Shown: piece after piece, positions 16,006 through 25,391 of the stretch
Position numbering within the stretch: the stretch's first letter is position 1
Layout of the letters: each line of letters begins with the position of its first letter
Source of the DNA: Comamonas thiooxydans
GTDB taxonomy: Bacteria; Pseudomonadota; Gammaproteobacteria; Burkholderiales; Burkholderiaceae_C
Length of the DNA: 64,000 nt
Direction: 5' to 3'
Assembly (NCBI RefSeq): GCF_002157685.2
Contig: NZ_AP026738.1
Span: 5,394,001 to 5,458,000 of the forward strand
Notes under the pieces: model-generated
What the model saw: only the letters and a program-made list of their open reading frames with translations
What the model was told of the DNA's origin: nothing
The model's database searches: none
Made by a program: the position numbers and the translations under genes

Positions 16006-17040
16006 ATGGTCACTTTTGTGCGCGCGGCATCTCTGACGAATTTCTCGGAACTATTCAGCGAACTGGGAGGAGACCCTGATGCTGCATTGCGTCGTGCCGG
16101 CCTGCGCCCAGCCGTGGTGCGCGAGCAGGATCAGCTGATCGATGCGCTGACGGCCGGGCGCCTGCTGGAAGAAGCTGCAAGCATCACGGGTTGCGAAAAC
16201 TTCGGGCTGCGCATGGCGCAATCACGGCAGATTTCAAACTTCGGTGTCGTCAGCCTTTTGTTGCTGCACCAACCCACCTTGCGCAAGGTGCTGAGCACGC
16301 TGATCGAGCATGTACACATGCTCAATGAGTCGCTGGTGATTCATATGGACGACGCCAATGGCGTCGTGGTGCTGCGCGAAGAGCTCACCCTGCCGGATGC
16401 ATTGCCGCAATCCATGGAGCTGGCAATCGGCGTGCTGTTTCGCACCTGCAACCTGCTGCTGCATGAACAATGGCGCCCGCTGCGGGTCTGCTTCAGCCAC
16501 CCCGCGCCCGGCGACACCGGCCTGCACAAGCAGATGTTTCGTTGCCGCGTGGAGTTTGATGCGGACTTCAACGGCATTGTGTTTCGCACCGAGGACCTGG
16601 ATGCTCCCAACCCCTTGGCCGACCCGGTTCTGGTGCGCTATGCCAAGACCATGGTGGACACCACGCAGCAGGGCCGTCAGGCCTCCATCGGCCAGCAGGT
16701 GCGCAAGGCCATCTATCTCATGCTGCCCTCGGGCAATGCCACCTGCATCTGCGTGGCCCAGGGTCTGGGGCGCAGCGTACGGACCCTGCAGCGCGAGCTT
16801 GACGGTGAAGGCCTGAGCTTTACCGACCTGCTGCAGGAGGTTCGCTCAGATCTTGCCCAGCGCTATGTGCGCAACCCTGACTACCCCGTCGGCCAGATCG
16901 CCTCCATGCTGGGCTACAACAGCCACAGTGCTTTCACACGCTGGTTCAGCACGCTCTTTGGCTGCCCGCCCGAGGTCTGGCGTGAAAGAAATCTTCCACC
17001 CAGCCCGCAACGGCGGGCCCAAGCCTTCAGCCGCGCGTAG
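16006..17040 (+). CDS. AraC-family transcriptional regulator
   Basis: The 344-aa regulator has an N-terminal ligand-binding region of the arabinose-binding type (residues about 20-200, including ALRRAGLRPAVVREQDQLI) and a C-terminal double helix-turn-helix (about 235-335: CICVAQGLGRSVRTLQRELDGEG, then YPVGQIASMLGY and AFTRWFSTLFG). ATG 16006 has GGAG upstream; earlier in-frame starts cross the operator repeats and were not used. It most likely activates the divergent TauD/BKACE/Bug operon through the repeats at 15940-15973. Its last 14 bases overlap the convergent amidohydrolase gene. Confidence 0.93.
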   Translation: MVTFVRAASLTNFSELFSELGGDPDAALRRAGLRPAVVREQDQLIDALTAGRLLEEAASITGCENFGLRMAQSRQISNFGVVSLLLLHQPTLRKVLSTLIEHVHMLNESLVIHMDDANGVVVLREELTLPDALPQSMELAIGVLFRTCNLLLHEQWRPLRVCFSHPAPGDTGLHKQMFRCRVEFDADFNGIVFRTEDLDAPNPLADPVLVRYAKTMVDTTQQGRQASIGQQVRKAIYLMLPSGNATCICVAQGLGRSVRTLQRELDGEGLSFTDLLQEVRSDLAQRYVRNPDYPVGQIASMLGYNSHSAFTRWFSTLFGCPPEVWRERNLPPSPQRRAQAFSRA

Positions 17041-18238
17041 GCTGGTCCAGCCAGCGCTGAGCCAGCTTGACCCAGAAGGTCGCTCCCAGCGGAATCAGCG
17101 CATCGTTGAAGTCGTAGCTGGGGTTGTGCAAGGTGCAGGGGCCACCGCCATGCCCGAGGGCGCGGTGATCGCCATCGCCGTTGGCGATAAAGCAGTAGGC
17201 GCCGGGCTTTTCCAGCAGCATGAAGGCGAAGTCCTCCGCCCCCATGGATGGCTCTTGCGACACCACACCGGCATCGCCCAGAATCTCGCGCATCACGGCC
17301 TGGGCAAATTCGGCCTCGGGGGCCGTGTTGATGGTGGGCGGGTAGTTGCGCACGAACTCGAACGTGCATTGCGTGCCATGCGCCGCACAGACGGCCTCGC
17401 TGATCTGCTGCATGCGCTGCTCGATGAGGTCCAGCACCTCCAGCGTGAAGGTACGCACCGTGCCCTGCAGCTCCACGCTGTCCGGCACGACGTTGGTAGC
17501 CTCGCCGGCATGGACCATGGTGACCGACACCACGCCCGCCTCAATGGGCTTGACGTTACGGCTGACGATGGTCTGGAAGGCCATGATGAGCTGGGCCGCC
17601 ACGGGCACCGGGTCCACCACCATATGCGGCATGGCCGCGTGGCCGCCCTTGCCGCGCACCACGATCCTGAACTCATTGCTGGATGCCATGGCAGGCCCTG
17701 CCCCCACGGCCATGGTGCCGGCCTTCATGCCCGGCCAGTTGTGCATGCCAAACACGGCCTGCATGGGGAACTGCTCGAACAGTCCGTCGTTGACCATCTC
17801 GCGGGCGCCGCCACCGCCTTCCTCGGCAGGTTGAAAGATGGTGTAGACCGTGCCCTCGAAGCTGTCGCGATGCGCGGCCAGATATTGCGCCGCCGCCAGC
17901 AGCATGGCCGTGTGGCCGTCGTGACCGCAGGCATGCATCTTGCCCGCATGGCGGCTGGCATGGTCAAAGGTGTTGAACTCCTGCATGGGCAGGGCATCCA
18001 TATCGGCACGCAGGCCGATGCCACGGCCGCTGCTGCCGCCATCACGACCATGGATGATGCCCACCACCCCGGTCTTGCCCAGACCGCGATGGATCGCTAT
18101 GCCCCATTGCTCCAGCTTCGCCGCGACCAGATCCGAGGTCCGTATTTCCTCGAAACACAGCTCGGGGTGGGCGTGGATATCGCGACGCAGCGCGGCAATG
18201 TCAGGGGCGCTTGCTTGAAGTTCGGGCAGCAGGGCCAT
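17027..18238 (-). CDS. M20-family amidohydrolase (hippurate hydrolase / N-acyl amino acid hydrolase type)
   Basis: The 403-aa metal-dependent hydrolase removes an acyl group from an amino acid or related amide in the cytoplasm. It shows RRDIHAHPELCFEE, metal-binding HACGHDGHTAMLL (Cys104, His106), AEEGGGG and the C-terminal GAEDFAFML. The lid-domain pattern GKGGHAAMPH is typical of IAA-amino-acid/hippurate hydrolases. AAGGAGAG marks ATG 18238. It follows a binding-protein gene on the same strand (84-base gap), so the two may act on one amide nutrient. No signal peptide. Confidence 0.92.
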   Translation of the reverse strand: MALLPELQASAPDIAALRRDIHAHPELCFEEIRTSDLVAAKLEQWGIAIHRGLGKTGVVGIIHGRDGGSSGRGIGLRADMDALPMQEFNTFDHASRHAGKMHACGHDGHTAMLLAAAQYLAAHRDSFEGTVYTIFQPAEEGGGGAREMVNDGLFEQFPMQAVFGMHNWPGMKAGTMAVGAGPAMASSNEFRIVVRGKGGHAAMPHMVVDPVPVAAQLIMAFQTIVSRNVKPIEAGVVSVTMVHAGEATNVVPDSVELQGTVRTFTLEVLDLIEQRMQQISEAVCAAHGTQCTFEFVRNYPPTINTAPEAEFAQAVMREILGDAGVVSQEPSMGAEDFAFMLLEKPGAYCFIANGDGDHRALGHGGGPCTLHNPSYDFNDALIPLGATFWVKLAQRWLDQPTRG

Positions 18239-18322
18239 GCGCTCTCTCCTTGGGGTCATCAATGGCAAAGATGCCATGATGGCCCAAAGCGAGAGAGCTT
18301 GCGCCCTGCACGCCTCTATGCC

Positions 18323-19483
18323 TCACACCCGGACCTTGCCGTCGCCCGTGAGCATGGACAGCTCGACAAAACGCGGCTTGCCGGCCTGCGGGCGGAAGGC
18401 GATGGGAAAACCCGCCACCTGCTGGCCATTCATGGCCTCCAGTGCCGCCACCAGGCCATCGCGCTGCAGCCGGCCAGCGGTAGCGGCAGATTTCAGCGCC
18501 TCGCCCACGACACGGGCGGCCAGATAGCCCTCCATGCTCGAGTAATCGGGCTGCAGCGACGCACCGCTTTTCTGCAGGGCTGCCTGAAACTCGCGTGCCA
18601 GGGGATGCGAGGTCTTGAAGGGCGAGGGCACGACCTGGGTGACCACCACGCCCTCGGCCTCCTTGCCAAGGGCCTGTGCCAGTGCAGAAGTTCCCACGAA
18701 CGACACGTTGTAGAACTGACCGCCATAGCCTGCCTGGCGTGCCGCTCGCACAAAGGCAGCGCTGGCCGCATAGGTGCCGACCTGCACGATGACATCGGCC
18801 CCCAGCGGCACCAGAGTCTTGACGGCCTTGGTCACATCCTGGGAGTTGCGCTCCACCGTGGCTGCACCCACGGGTTTGAGGCCATGGCCTTGCAGCGCCT
18901 GCATCACCCCCTCGAGACCTGACTGGCCATAGGCGTCGTTCTGATGAAACACCGCGATCTTCTTGAGGCCCAAAGAAACCAGTTGTCTGACCATGAGCGC
19001 GGTTTCATCGGCATAGGAAGCACGCAAATTGAAGACCGCCTGTGCCAGCTTGGGGTCGCGCAGGCCGGCGCCCCCCGTCAGTGGAGCAATCAGCGGCAGC
19101 CTGGCTTTCTGCAGCAAAGGCAGTGCGGCCATGCTGGTGGGCGTGCCCAGATAGCCAAACAGGGCCATCACATCATCGGCAATGAATTTCTGGGTATTGG
19201 CCACGCAGCGCTCTGGCTCATAGCCATCGTCCAGCGTGCGCAGCTCCACCTGGCGGCGGCCGATGCCGCCCTGGGCATTGAGCTGATCGAAATACAGCTT
19301 GGCGCCCTGCACAAACTGCATACCCAGCTGCGCCGAGGGACCGCTCAGCGCGCAGGACTGCCCAAGCACAATGGGCCCGCTCGAATCCTGGGAATGACTT
19401 GCGCCGATCCAGCTCCCGGCTGCCACAGCTGCGCCAGCAGTCATGAATTGACGACGGTTCCACTCCACTCGCTTGTACGGCAT
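18323..19483 (-). CDS. Branched-chain-amino-acid-type ABC substrate-binding protein with Tat signal
   Basis: The 386-aa periplasmic protein has an N-terminal twin-arginine motif NRRQFMTAGAAVAAGSWIG, which implies export in folded form. The mature part has the Peripla_BP_6 fold: GQSCALSGPSAQLG, DDGYEPERCVANTQKFI, and AVFHQNDAYGQSG at the hinge. No LIV-type permease or ATPase genes are nearby, so it either feeds a remote transporter or serves as a sensor. It is paralogous to the protein at 48130-49251 (shared LDDGYEP block). Immediately upstream is the divergent molybdopterin oxidoreductase gene. Confidence 0.88.
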   Translation of the reverse strand: MPYKRVEWNRRQFMTAGAAVAAGSWIGASHSQDSSGPIVLGQSCALSGPSAQLGMQFVQGAKLYFDQLNAQGGIGRRQVELRTLDDGYEPERCVANTQKFIADDVMALFGYLGTPTSMAALPLLQKARLPLIAPLTGGAGLRDPKLAQAVFNLRASYADETALMVRQLVSLGLKKIAVFHQNDAYGQSGLEGVMQALQGHGLKPVGAATVERNSQDVTKAVKTLVPLGADVIVQVGTYAASAAFVRAARQAGYGGQFYNVSFVGTSALAQALGKEAEGVVVTQVVPSPFKTSHPLAREFQAALQKSGASLQPDYSSMEGYLAARVVGEALKSAATAGRLQRDGLVAALEAMNGQQVAGFPIAFRPQAGKPRFVELSMLTGDGKVRV

Positions 19484-19643
19484 TGCTCTTGATCTCTCTC
19501 TAGGGGCTACTCATTGCTACGGGCTGGATCGGCCCGCTTCTGGGGTCTTGCATCTCAGGTTTTTTGGCACGGATGCGCGCCGCATAATAGGCCCACAAAA
19601 CGGTCCTCAGCCGCAAACCGATCCAGATTTTCGAGCCCACGAC

Positions 19644-21707
19644 ATGCCTCATATCGTTCAAGTACGCGGTGCCTGCCCGCATGACTGCCCGGACACCTGC
19701 GCCCTGCTCACCACGGTGGTCGATGGCACGGCCACCAAGGTGCAAGGCAATGCAGAACACGCTCACACGGGCGGCGTGCTCTGCGCCAAGGTCAGCAAGT
19801 ACACCGAACGCACCTACCACGCCGGGCGAGTGCTGCTGCCTCTCAAACGCAGCGGCCCCAAAGGCAGCGGCCATTTCTCCCCTGTGAGCTGGGACGAAGC
19901 GCTGAGCGATATTGCCCAGCGCCTGCACGGCATTGCCCGGCGCGCACCCGAAGCCATACTGCCCTACAGCTATGCCGGCACCATGGGACTGGTGCAGAGC
20001 GAGAGCATGGACCGACGTTTTTTTCACCAGTTGGGCTCCAGCCTGCTGGATCGCACCATCTGCGCCAGTGCCGGCAGCGAGGCGCTGACCGCTACCTATG
20101 GCGGCAAGCTGGGCATGCGTGTGGAGTTCTTTGCCGAAAGCAAGCTGATACTGATCTGGGGCAGCAACAGCATTGCCAGCAATCTGCATTTCTGGCGCTA
20201 TGCGCAGGAAGCCAAGCGCCAGGGCGCCAAGCTCATCTGCATAGACCCGCGCAAGAGCGAGACCGCCGACAAATGCCAGGAACACCTGCAACTGCTGCCA
20301 GGCACCGATGCGGCACTGGCTCTGGCGCTGATGCACGAGCTGATCGTGCACGACTGGCTGGACCATGACTACATCGCCCAGCACACCCTGGGCTGGGACG
20401 CACTCAAGGCCAGAGCATTGCAATGGCCGCCCGAGCGCGCCGCCAGTGTCTGTGGCCTGAGCATGGAACAGATTCAGTCCCTGGCACGCGATTACGGCAC
20501 GACCAGGCCTGCGGCCATCCGCCTCAATTACGGTATGCAGCGAGCGCGCGGCGGCGGCAATGCCGTGCGCGCCGTGGCCTGCCTGCCGGCTCTTGTCGGC
20601 GCCTGGCGCCACCGCGCTGGCGGGCTGCTGCTGTCCGCCTCGGGGGTCTCGCCTTTCAGGCGCGTAGATCTGCAAATGCCGCAGTTGCTGGGCGAGCGTC
20701 GCCCACGCACGCTGAACATGAGCCAGATTGGCGATGTGCTGCTGCATGAGGGCGATGCCGGCTTCGGCCCCAAGGTGGAAGCCGTCGTGGTCTATAACAG
20801 CAATCCCGTGGCGGTGGCGCCAGAGTCGGCCAAGGTGGCCGCAGGCTTTGCGCGCGAAGATCTGTTCACCGTGGTACTTGAGCATTTCCTCACTGACACC
20901 GCAGACCATGCCGACTATGTGCTGCCCGCCACCACGCAGCTGGAGCATTGGGACATCCACGGCAGCTACGGCCATACCGATGTGCTGCTGAATCGTCCCG
21001 CGATCGAGCCTCAAGGCCAGGCGCGCAGCAACGCGCAGATCTTTCGCGATCTGGCCAGGCATATGGCCAGGCTGGACCCCGCTTTTACCGCGGCCTGCTT
21101 CTCTGATTCCGACGAAGCGCTGTGCCGCGCAGCGGTAGCACAGACAGCCATTGATTTCGACGATCTTCTGCAACAGGGCTTTGCCCATATCCCGCTGCCC
21201 GATGCGCCGTTTGCCGAAGGTGGCTTTGCCACTCCTTCGGGCAAATGCGAATTCGACAACCCCGCCCTGGCGCGGCAGGGCATCAACACCCTGCCCGACT
21301 ATCTGCCCAATTACGAGCCGCCCACGGCCGCCTACCCGCTGGCCATGATCTCGCCGCCCGCACGCAACTTCCTCAACAGCAGCTTTGCCAATGTGGCCAG
21401 TCTGGCCCGCATGGAAGAGCGCCCGCTGCTGGAGATGCACCCCGATGACGCAGCTGCGCGCGACATTGCCGACGGCGACCGGTTACGCGTCTTCAACCAG
21501 CGCGGCGAGCATGTCTGCCATGCCGCCGTCAACGGCCGCGCTCGCGCCGGCGTGGTGGTGGGCCTGGGCATCTGGTGGCGCAAGCAGGGAGCCAACGGCA
21601 CAAATGTGAACGAGCTGACGCATCAGCAGCTCACCGATATTGGCCGAGCGCCCTGCTTCTACGACTGCGCGGTACAGGTGGAAAAGTTCAAGGAGTTGTC
21701 AGCCTGA
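19644..21707 (+). CDS. Molybdopterin oxidoreductase (DMSO-reductase superfamily), single-subunit
   Basis: The 687-aa enzyme carries a [4Fe-4S] motif with Cys11, Cys15, Cys19 and Cys47 (ACPHDCPDTC, then GGVLC). Mo-bis-MGD domain elements include WDEALSDIAQRL, GTMGLVQSES, LIWGSNSIASN, VVVYNSNPVAV and the C-terminal molydop_binding domain (LEMHPDDAAARDIADGDRLRV). No Tat signal, so it is cytoplasmic, and there are no iron-sulfur or membrane subunits next to it. Its electron partner and substrate are unknown. ATG 19644 begins the cofactor domain directly; an upstream in-frame extension lacks homology-like sequence and was dropped. Confidence 0.88.
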   Translation: MPHIVQVRGACPHDCPDTCALLTTVVDGTATKVQGNAEHAHTGGVLCAKVSKYTERTYHAGRVLLPLKRSGPKGSGHFSPVSWDEALSDIAQRLHGIARRAPEAILPYSYAGTMGLVQSESMDRRFFHQLGSSLLDRTICASAGSEALTATYGGKLGMRVEFFAESKLILIWGSNSIASNLHFWRYAQEAKRQGAKLICIDPRKSETADKCQEHLQLLPGTDAALALALMHELIVHDWLDHDYIAQHTLGWDALKARALQWPPERAASVCGLSMEQIQSLARDYGTTRPAAIRLNYGMQRARGGGNAVRAVACLPALVGAWRHRAGGLLLSASGVSPFRRVDLQMPQLLGERRPRTLNMSQIGDVLLHEGDAGFGPKVEAVVVYNSNPVAVAPESAKVAAGFAREDLFTVVLEHFLTDTADHADYVLPATTQLEHWDIHGSYGHTDVLLNRPAIEPQGQARSNAQIFRDLARHMARLDPAFTAACFSDSDEALCRAAVAQTAIDFDDLLQQGFAHIPLPDAPFAEGGFATPSGKCEFDNPALARQGINTLPDYLPNYEPPTAAYPLAMISPPARNFLNSSFANVASLARMEERPLLEMHPDDAAARDIADGDRLRVFNQRGEHVCHAAVNGRARAGVVVGLGIWWRKQGANGTNVNELTHQQLTDIGRAPCFYDCAVQVEKFKELSA

Positions 21708-21851
21708 CGCGGCTGCATTGTGGTTGACCATGAGCAGGGCCACGGCGCGAGCAACCATAATGCAGACACTCAATGAATATGCGGCCGGGGTCTGAGCCTG
21801 TCAGAGCACACAGGTACAGCGCAGAGCCGCCCTGCTCTCGCGACATCATCT

Positions 21852-23462
21852 GTGAAGAAATCTCTCCCCTGGCAACGCCGCCTCGCACCGACCCGACTTG
21901 ACCTGCGCCGCCTGATCCTGGTCCTGACCATCTGCAGCGCGCTGATCCCGTTTCTCAACACCTTCTATGCCGGCTATCTGGTGCAGCGCCAGCAACTGAT
22001 AGACAACACGCTTGAAGGTCACCATGCCTATGCGACCAAGTTGGCGCAGAGCACGGATGATTTTCTGCAATCCGCCCTGCAGCAGCTGGAATACAGCGCC
22101 AACCTGATGGGCGCGCACATGGATGACGTGGACTATCTGGCCAAGGAGGCCACACGTCTGCGCCTGCAAACCAAGAGCTTCAACTCCGTCACCATCATCG
22201 ACCCCACGGGCTATGTGCTGGCGACATCGCCCGAAACCCTGCAGATCAAGGGCAAGACGCTGCAAAGCGCCGGAGTGACACAGACATTGAGCACTCGCGG
22301 GCCCGTCATCAGCCAGCCCTATATGTCCACGGCCGGCAACTACATCGTCTTTGTCTCGCAGCCCATTTTCGACCCTCAGGGCGAATTCCTGGGAGCGGTA
22401 GGCGGCAGCATCTACCTCAAGGAAGACAGCATCCTCGACACCCTGCTGGGCTCGCACTTCTACCAGGACGGCACCTATGTCTATGTGGTGGACAAGAACA
22501 AGCACATCATCTATCACCCCGACAACCACCGTATCGGCGATCAGGTGATCAACAACGATGTCATCAACGCCGTGATCCGGGGCGAGTCGGGTACGGCGCC
22601 GGTCGTCAACAGCAAGGGCGTGGAAATGCTGGCCGGCTATGCCGTCATCCATGCCTCGGGCTGGGGCATTGTGGCCCAGCGCCCCAAGGCGGCCACGCTG
22701 GCCCCGCTCAACAAGCTGATGCGCTCCGTGCTCTACAAGACCCTGCCCATCGCCCTGCTGATGCTGGTGGTCATCTGGTGGAGCGCGCGCCGCATTGCCA
22801 GCCCGCTGCGCCAGCTCGCCAATGGTGCTCACGACATGGACAAGCCCGAGACGGCGCAGAACATCCAGGCCGTCAAGTCCTGGTACTTCGAGTCCTACGA
22901 ACTCAAGAAAGCCATGCTCAAGGGGCTGGGCCTGCTGCAACGCAATATCACCAAGCTGCGCGAGGACGTGAACACCGATCCGCTGACCGGGCTGGGCAAT
23001 CGCCGCCATCTGGAGGCAGCCATCAGCGCCTTTCAGACGCAAGCGCTGCCGTTCTCGGTGATTGCCATCGACATCGATCACTTCAAGCATATCAACGACG
23101 GCTTTGGCCATGATACAGGTGACGAGGTACTCAGACAGCTCGCACGCACCATGCGCGAAGTCTCGCGTGTCGATGACCTGCCCTGCCGCGTGGGTGGCGA
23201 GGAGTTTCTGCTGCTGCTGCCCGGCACGGGGCTGGAGGCCGCCACCCATGCCGCCGAGCGCCTGCGTCAGCTGGTCGAGAAAATGGAGATACCGCCAGTG
23301 GGCCATATCACCATCTCGCTGGGCGTGGCGCACTGGCCCGACAGCGATCCCGATATCAAGGCCGTCTTCCAGCAGGCCGATGCCATGCTCTACGCAGCCA
23401 AGCGGGGTGGACGCAATCGTGTCATGGTCAGCGAGGCCAGCGAGCCTCCCAGCGAGCTCTGA
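21852..23462 (+). CDS. Membrane-bound diguanylate cyclase with extracellular dCache sensor
   Basis: The 536-aa protein has a transmembrane helix near residues 17-40, a periplasmic double-Cache region to about 290, a second helix (VLYKTLPIALLMLVVIWW, about 296-313), a short HAMP-like linker and a GGDEF domain (about 370-530). The catalytic loop is intact (RVGGEEFLLLLP), and no RxxD inhibitory site is evident just upstream. It should make c-di-GMP in response to a small periplasmic ligand. The start codon is GTG at 21852 without a clear ribosome-binding site. The gene is monocistronic with its own terminator. Confidence 0.9.
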   Translation: MKKSLPWQRRLAPTRLDLRRLILVLTICSALIPFLNTFYAGYLVQRQQLIDNTLEGHHAYATKLAQSTDDFLQSALQQLEYSANLMGAHMDDVDYLAKEATRLRLQTKSFNSVTIIDPTGYVLATSPETLQIKGKTLQSAGVTQTLSTRGPVISQPYMSTAGNYIVFVSQPIFDPQGEFLGAVGGSIYLKEDSILDTLLGSHFYQDGTYVYVVDKNKHIIYHPDNHRIGDQVINNDVINAVIRGESGTAPVVNSKGVEMLAGYAVIHASGWGIVAQRPKAATLAPLNKLMRSVLYKTLPIALLMLVVIWWSARRIASPLRQLANGAHDMDKPETAQNIQAVKSWYFESYELKKAMLKGLGLLQRNITKLREDVNTDPLTGLGNRRHLEAAISAFQTQALPFSVIAIDIDHFKHINDGFGHDTGDEVLRQLARTMREVSRVDDLPCRVGGEEFLLLLPGTGLEAATHAAERLRQLVEKMEIPPVGHITISLGVAHWPDSDPDIKAVFQQADAMLYAAKRGGRNRVMVSEASEPPSEL

Positions 23463-23498
23463 GCCCGGCAGCACCGCAGCTCCGCTCCCACACTCAAG

Positions 23499-23532
23499 GC
23501 GTATCCGCTGTCGCAGCCGATACGCTTTTTTT
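23499..23532 (+). terminator. Rho-independent terminator of the diguanylate cyclase gene
   Basis: The arms GCGTATC and GATACGC are followed directly by seven T residues, 37 bases after the stop codon. Confidence 0.85.
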
Positions 23533-23553
23533 CAGCTTATTGTGTGACTCCGT

Positions 23554-23599
23554 TGCACCAATTTGGCCATTGACGCTTCAAATTAGTGAGCATGCACCA
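23554..23599. promoter_or_regulatory. Candidate NtrC-type upstream activator sites
   Basis: TGCACCAATTTGGCCAT at 23554-23570 matches the NtrC palindrome TGCACCA-N3-TGGTGCA in its whole first half and the TGG of the second. A second TGCACCA half-site is at 23593-23599. They lie 90-135 bases upstream of a sigma-54 promoter, a suitable enhancer distance. TGCACCA also occurs between the two sigma-54 promoters near 8.4 kb. Confidence 0.55.
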
Positions 23600-23687
23600 T
23601 AAGCGTTAAAAGGATTGAGCGCGAATCGATCTGAATTCCATAACAAGTAGCTGATTTCATTGAACTAATGCCTTGAGCCCTCAGCCC

Positions 23688-23703
23688 TGGCACAGCTCTT
23701 GCT
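23688..23703 (+). promoter_or_regulatory. Sigma-54 (RpoN) promoter for the amine oxidase / cytochrome c / RidA operon
   Basis: TGGCACAGCTCTTGCT matches the RpoN consensus TGGCACG-N4-TTGCW with one mismatch; the -24 GG and -12 GC are intact. The predicted start is near 23714, about 50 nt before the ATG at 23766. Confidence 0.75.
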
Positions 23704-23765
23704 GAAAACCCTTGCCCCGCAACCCCTGATGGACAGCGGAATACACAACAGCAAAGGAATTTCAG

Positions 23766-25361
23766 ATGCCAGAGCCAAGCAAGCATGTCAGTCGCAGACA
23801 ACTGCTCTCGATGATCGGAAAGGTCGCGGGCGGCAGTGCCATGTACCAAGCCATGAGTTCACTGGGTTACGCCGCCGAGTCGCATTACAGCGGTCCGGTC
23901 AAGCTCGGCAACGCCAGACCTGGCGCATCGGTTCTGGTGCTGGGCGCGGGCCTGGCAGGCATGGTGGCAGCCCACGAGTTGCGCGCGGCCGGCTACAAGG
24001 TGCAGCTGCTTGAATACCAGAGTCGCGCCGGCGGCCGCTGCTGGACGCTGCGCGGCGGCGATGAGTTCAGCGAACTCGACGGTACACGCCAGAAAGTGGG
24101 CTTTGCCAAGGGCAATTACTTCAACCCCGGCCCCTGGCGCGTGCCCTACCACCACCATGCGATGCTGGACTACTACAAGCGTTTCGGCATCAAGCTCGAA
24201 GCCTTCAACCAGGTCAACTACAACGCCTATCTGCACAACAGCAAGGCCTTGGCCGGCAAGCCCCAGCGCTTTCGCCATGTGCAGACCGATGTCTACGGCC
24301 ATGTGGCCGAGCTGCTGTCCAAGGCTACCAATCAGGGCGCGCTGGACCAGAGCGTCAGCCGGGAAGACAAGGAGCGCCTGCTGGAGAGCCTGAAGGCCTG
24401 GGGCGTGCTGGACAAGGAATACCGCTACCGCGCCAGCAATGCGGTCAGCGATTTCCGTGGCTACGACATCGACCCCGGCGGCGGGCTGATGGCGCAGGCC
24501 AAACCTTCGACGCCCATGGGCCTGCACGAGCTGCTCGAATCCAATTTGTGGCGCCAGATGGGCGTGGGCAATATCTACGAATTCCACAGCGCCATCTTCC
24601 AGCCCGAAGGCGGCATGGACATGCTGGCCCAGGCCATGGCGCGCGATCTGGGCTCGGCCATACGCTACAACGCCAAGGTCACCAAAATCGCCCAGAACGA
24701 CAAGGGCGTGACCGTGGACTATGTGGACGCCCTCAAGCCCGGCGCCACGCTGCAGGCCCGCGCCGACTGGTGCGTGTGCACGATTCCGCTGTCCATCCTG
24801 AGCCAGATCGAAGTGCAGGCCGGCAGCGCCATGCAGAACGCGATTGCTGCCGTGCCCTACGGCAGCTCCATGAAGGTCGGTCTGGAGTTCAAGCGCCGCT
24901 TCTGGGAAGAGGACGAACGCATCTACGGCGGCATCAGCTACACCGATCTGCCGATTCAGCAGATCTCCTATCCCTCCACCGGCTATATGGGCAACGGCCC
25001 CGCCGTGCTGCTGGGCGCCTATGCCTTTGAGAACTCCAACAGCTACCGCTTCTCCTCGCTCAAGCCGGCCGAGCGCATCCGTCTGGCGCTGGAGTACGGC
25101 GCGCAGATCCATCCGCAGTACAAGCAGGAGTTCCTCAACGGTGTGTCGGTAGCCTGGCATCGCATGCCCTGGATCAACGGCTGCTTCGGCAACTGGACCG
25201 ATGCGCTGCGCGAGCAGCACTACAAGGATCTGGCCCAGATCGACGGTCGCCTGGTGCTCGCGGGCGAGCATGTCTCGTACATCCCCGCCTGGCAGGAAGG
25301 TGCCGTGCTGTCTTCGCTGGACGCCATCCAGCGTCTGCACGCCAAGGCCTCCAGCCTCTGA
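23766..25361 (+). CDS. Exported flavin amine oxidase/dehydrogenase (monoamine/L-amino acid oxidase family)
   Basis: The 531-aa FAD enzyme has a twin-arginine signal (SRRQLLSMIGKVAGG, residues 9-23), so it is exported folded with FAD. The dinucleotide motif LVLGAGLAGMVAAHE (57-71) and the amine-oxidase AGGRCWTLRGG follow; the C-terminal FAD segment reads LVLAGEHVSYIPAWQEGAVLSS. The family oxidises amines or amino acids to imines. Its operon has cytochrome c and RidA genes 30 and 18 bases apart. In the related nicotine oxidoreductase NicA2, a cytochrome c rather than O2 is the true electron acceptor, so this may also be a dehydrogenase. The substrate is unknown. A sigma-54 promoter lies upstream. 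Confidence 0.9.
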   Translation: MPEPSKHVSRRQLLSMIGKVAGGSAMYQAMSSLGYAAESHYSGPVKLGNARPGASVLVLGAGLAGMVAAHELRAAGYKVQLLEYQSRAGGRCWTLRGGDEFSELDGTRQKVGFAKGNYFNPGPWRVPYHHHAMLDYYKRFGIKLEAFNQVNYNAYLHNSKALAGKPQRFRHVQTDVYGHVAELLSKATNQGALDQSVSREDKERLLESLKAWGVLDKEYRYRASNAVSDFRGYDIDPGGGLMAQAKPSTPMGLHELLESNLWRQMGVGNIYEFHSAIFQPEGGMDMLAQAMARDLGSAIRYNAKVTKIAQNDKGVTVDYVDALKPGATLQARADWCVCTIPLSILSQIEVQAGSAMQNAIAAVPYGSSMKVGLEFKRRFWEEDERIYGGISYTDLPIQQISYPSTGYMGNGPAVLLGAYAFENSNSYRFSSLKPAERIRLALEYGAQIHPQYKQEFLNGVSVAWHRMPWINGCFGNWTDALREQHYKDLAQIDGRLVLAGEHVSYIPAWQEGAVLSSLDAIQRLHAKASSL

Positions 25362-25391
25362 TCGCCCATGTCTGCCACAAGGAACTTCACC

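Noticed and set aside
16853-18922. Long forward-strand frame of about 690 codons after the AraC gene
   Set aside because: It is antisense to the M20 amidohydrolase and the binding-protein genes, which carry clear motifs and ribosome-binding sites.
19500-21440. Long reverse-strand frame opposite the molybdopterin oxidoreductase
   Set aside because: Shadow frame; the forward strand carries the iron-sulfur and molybdopterin motifs.
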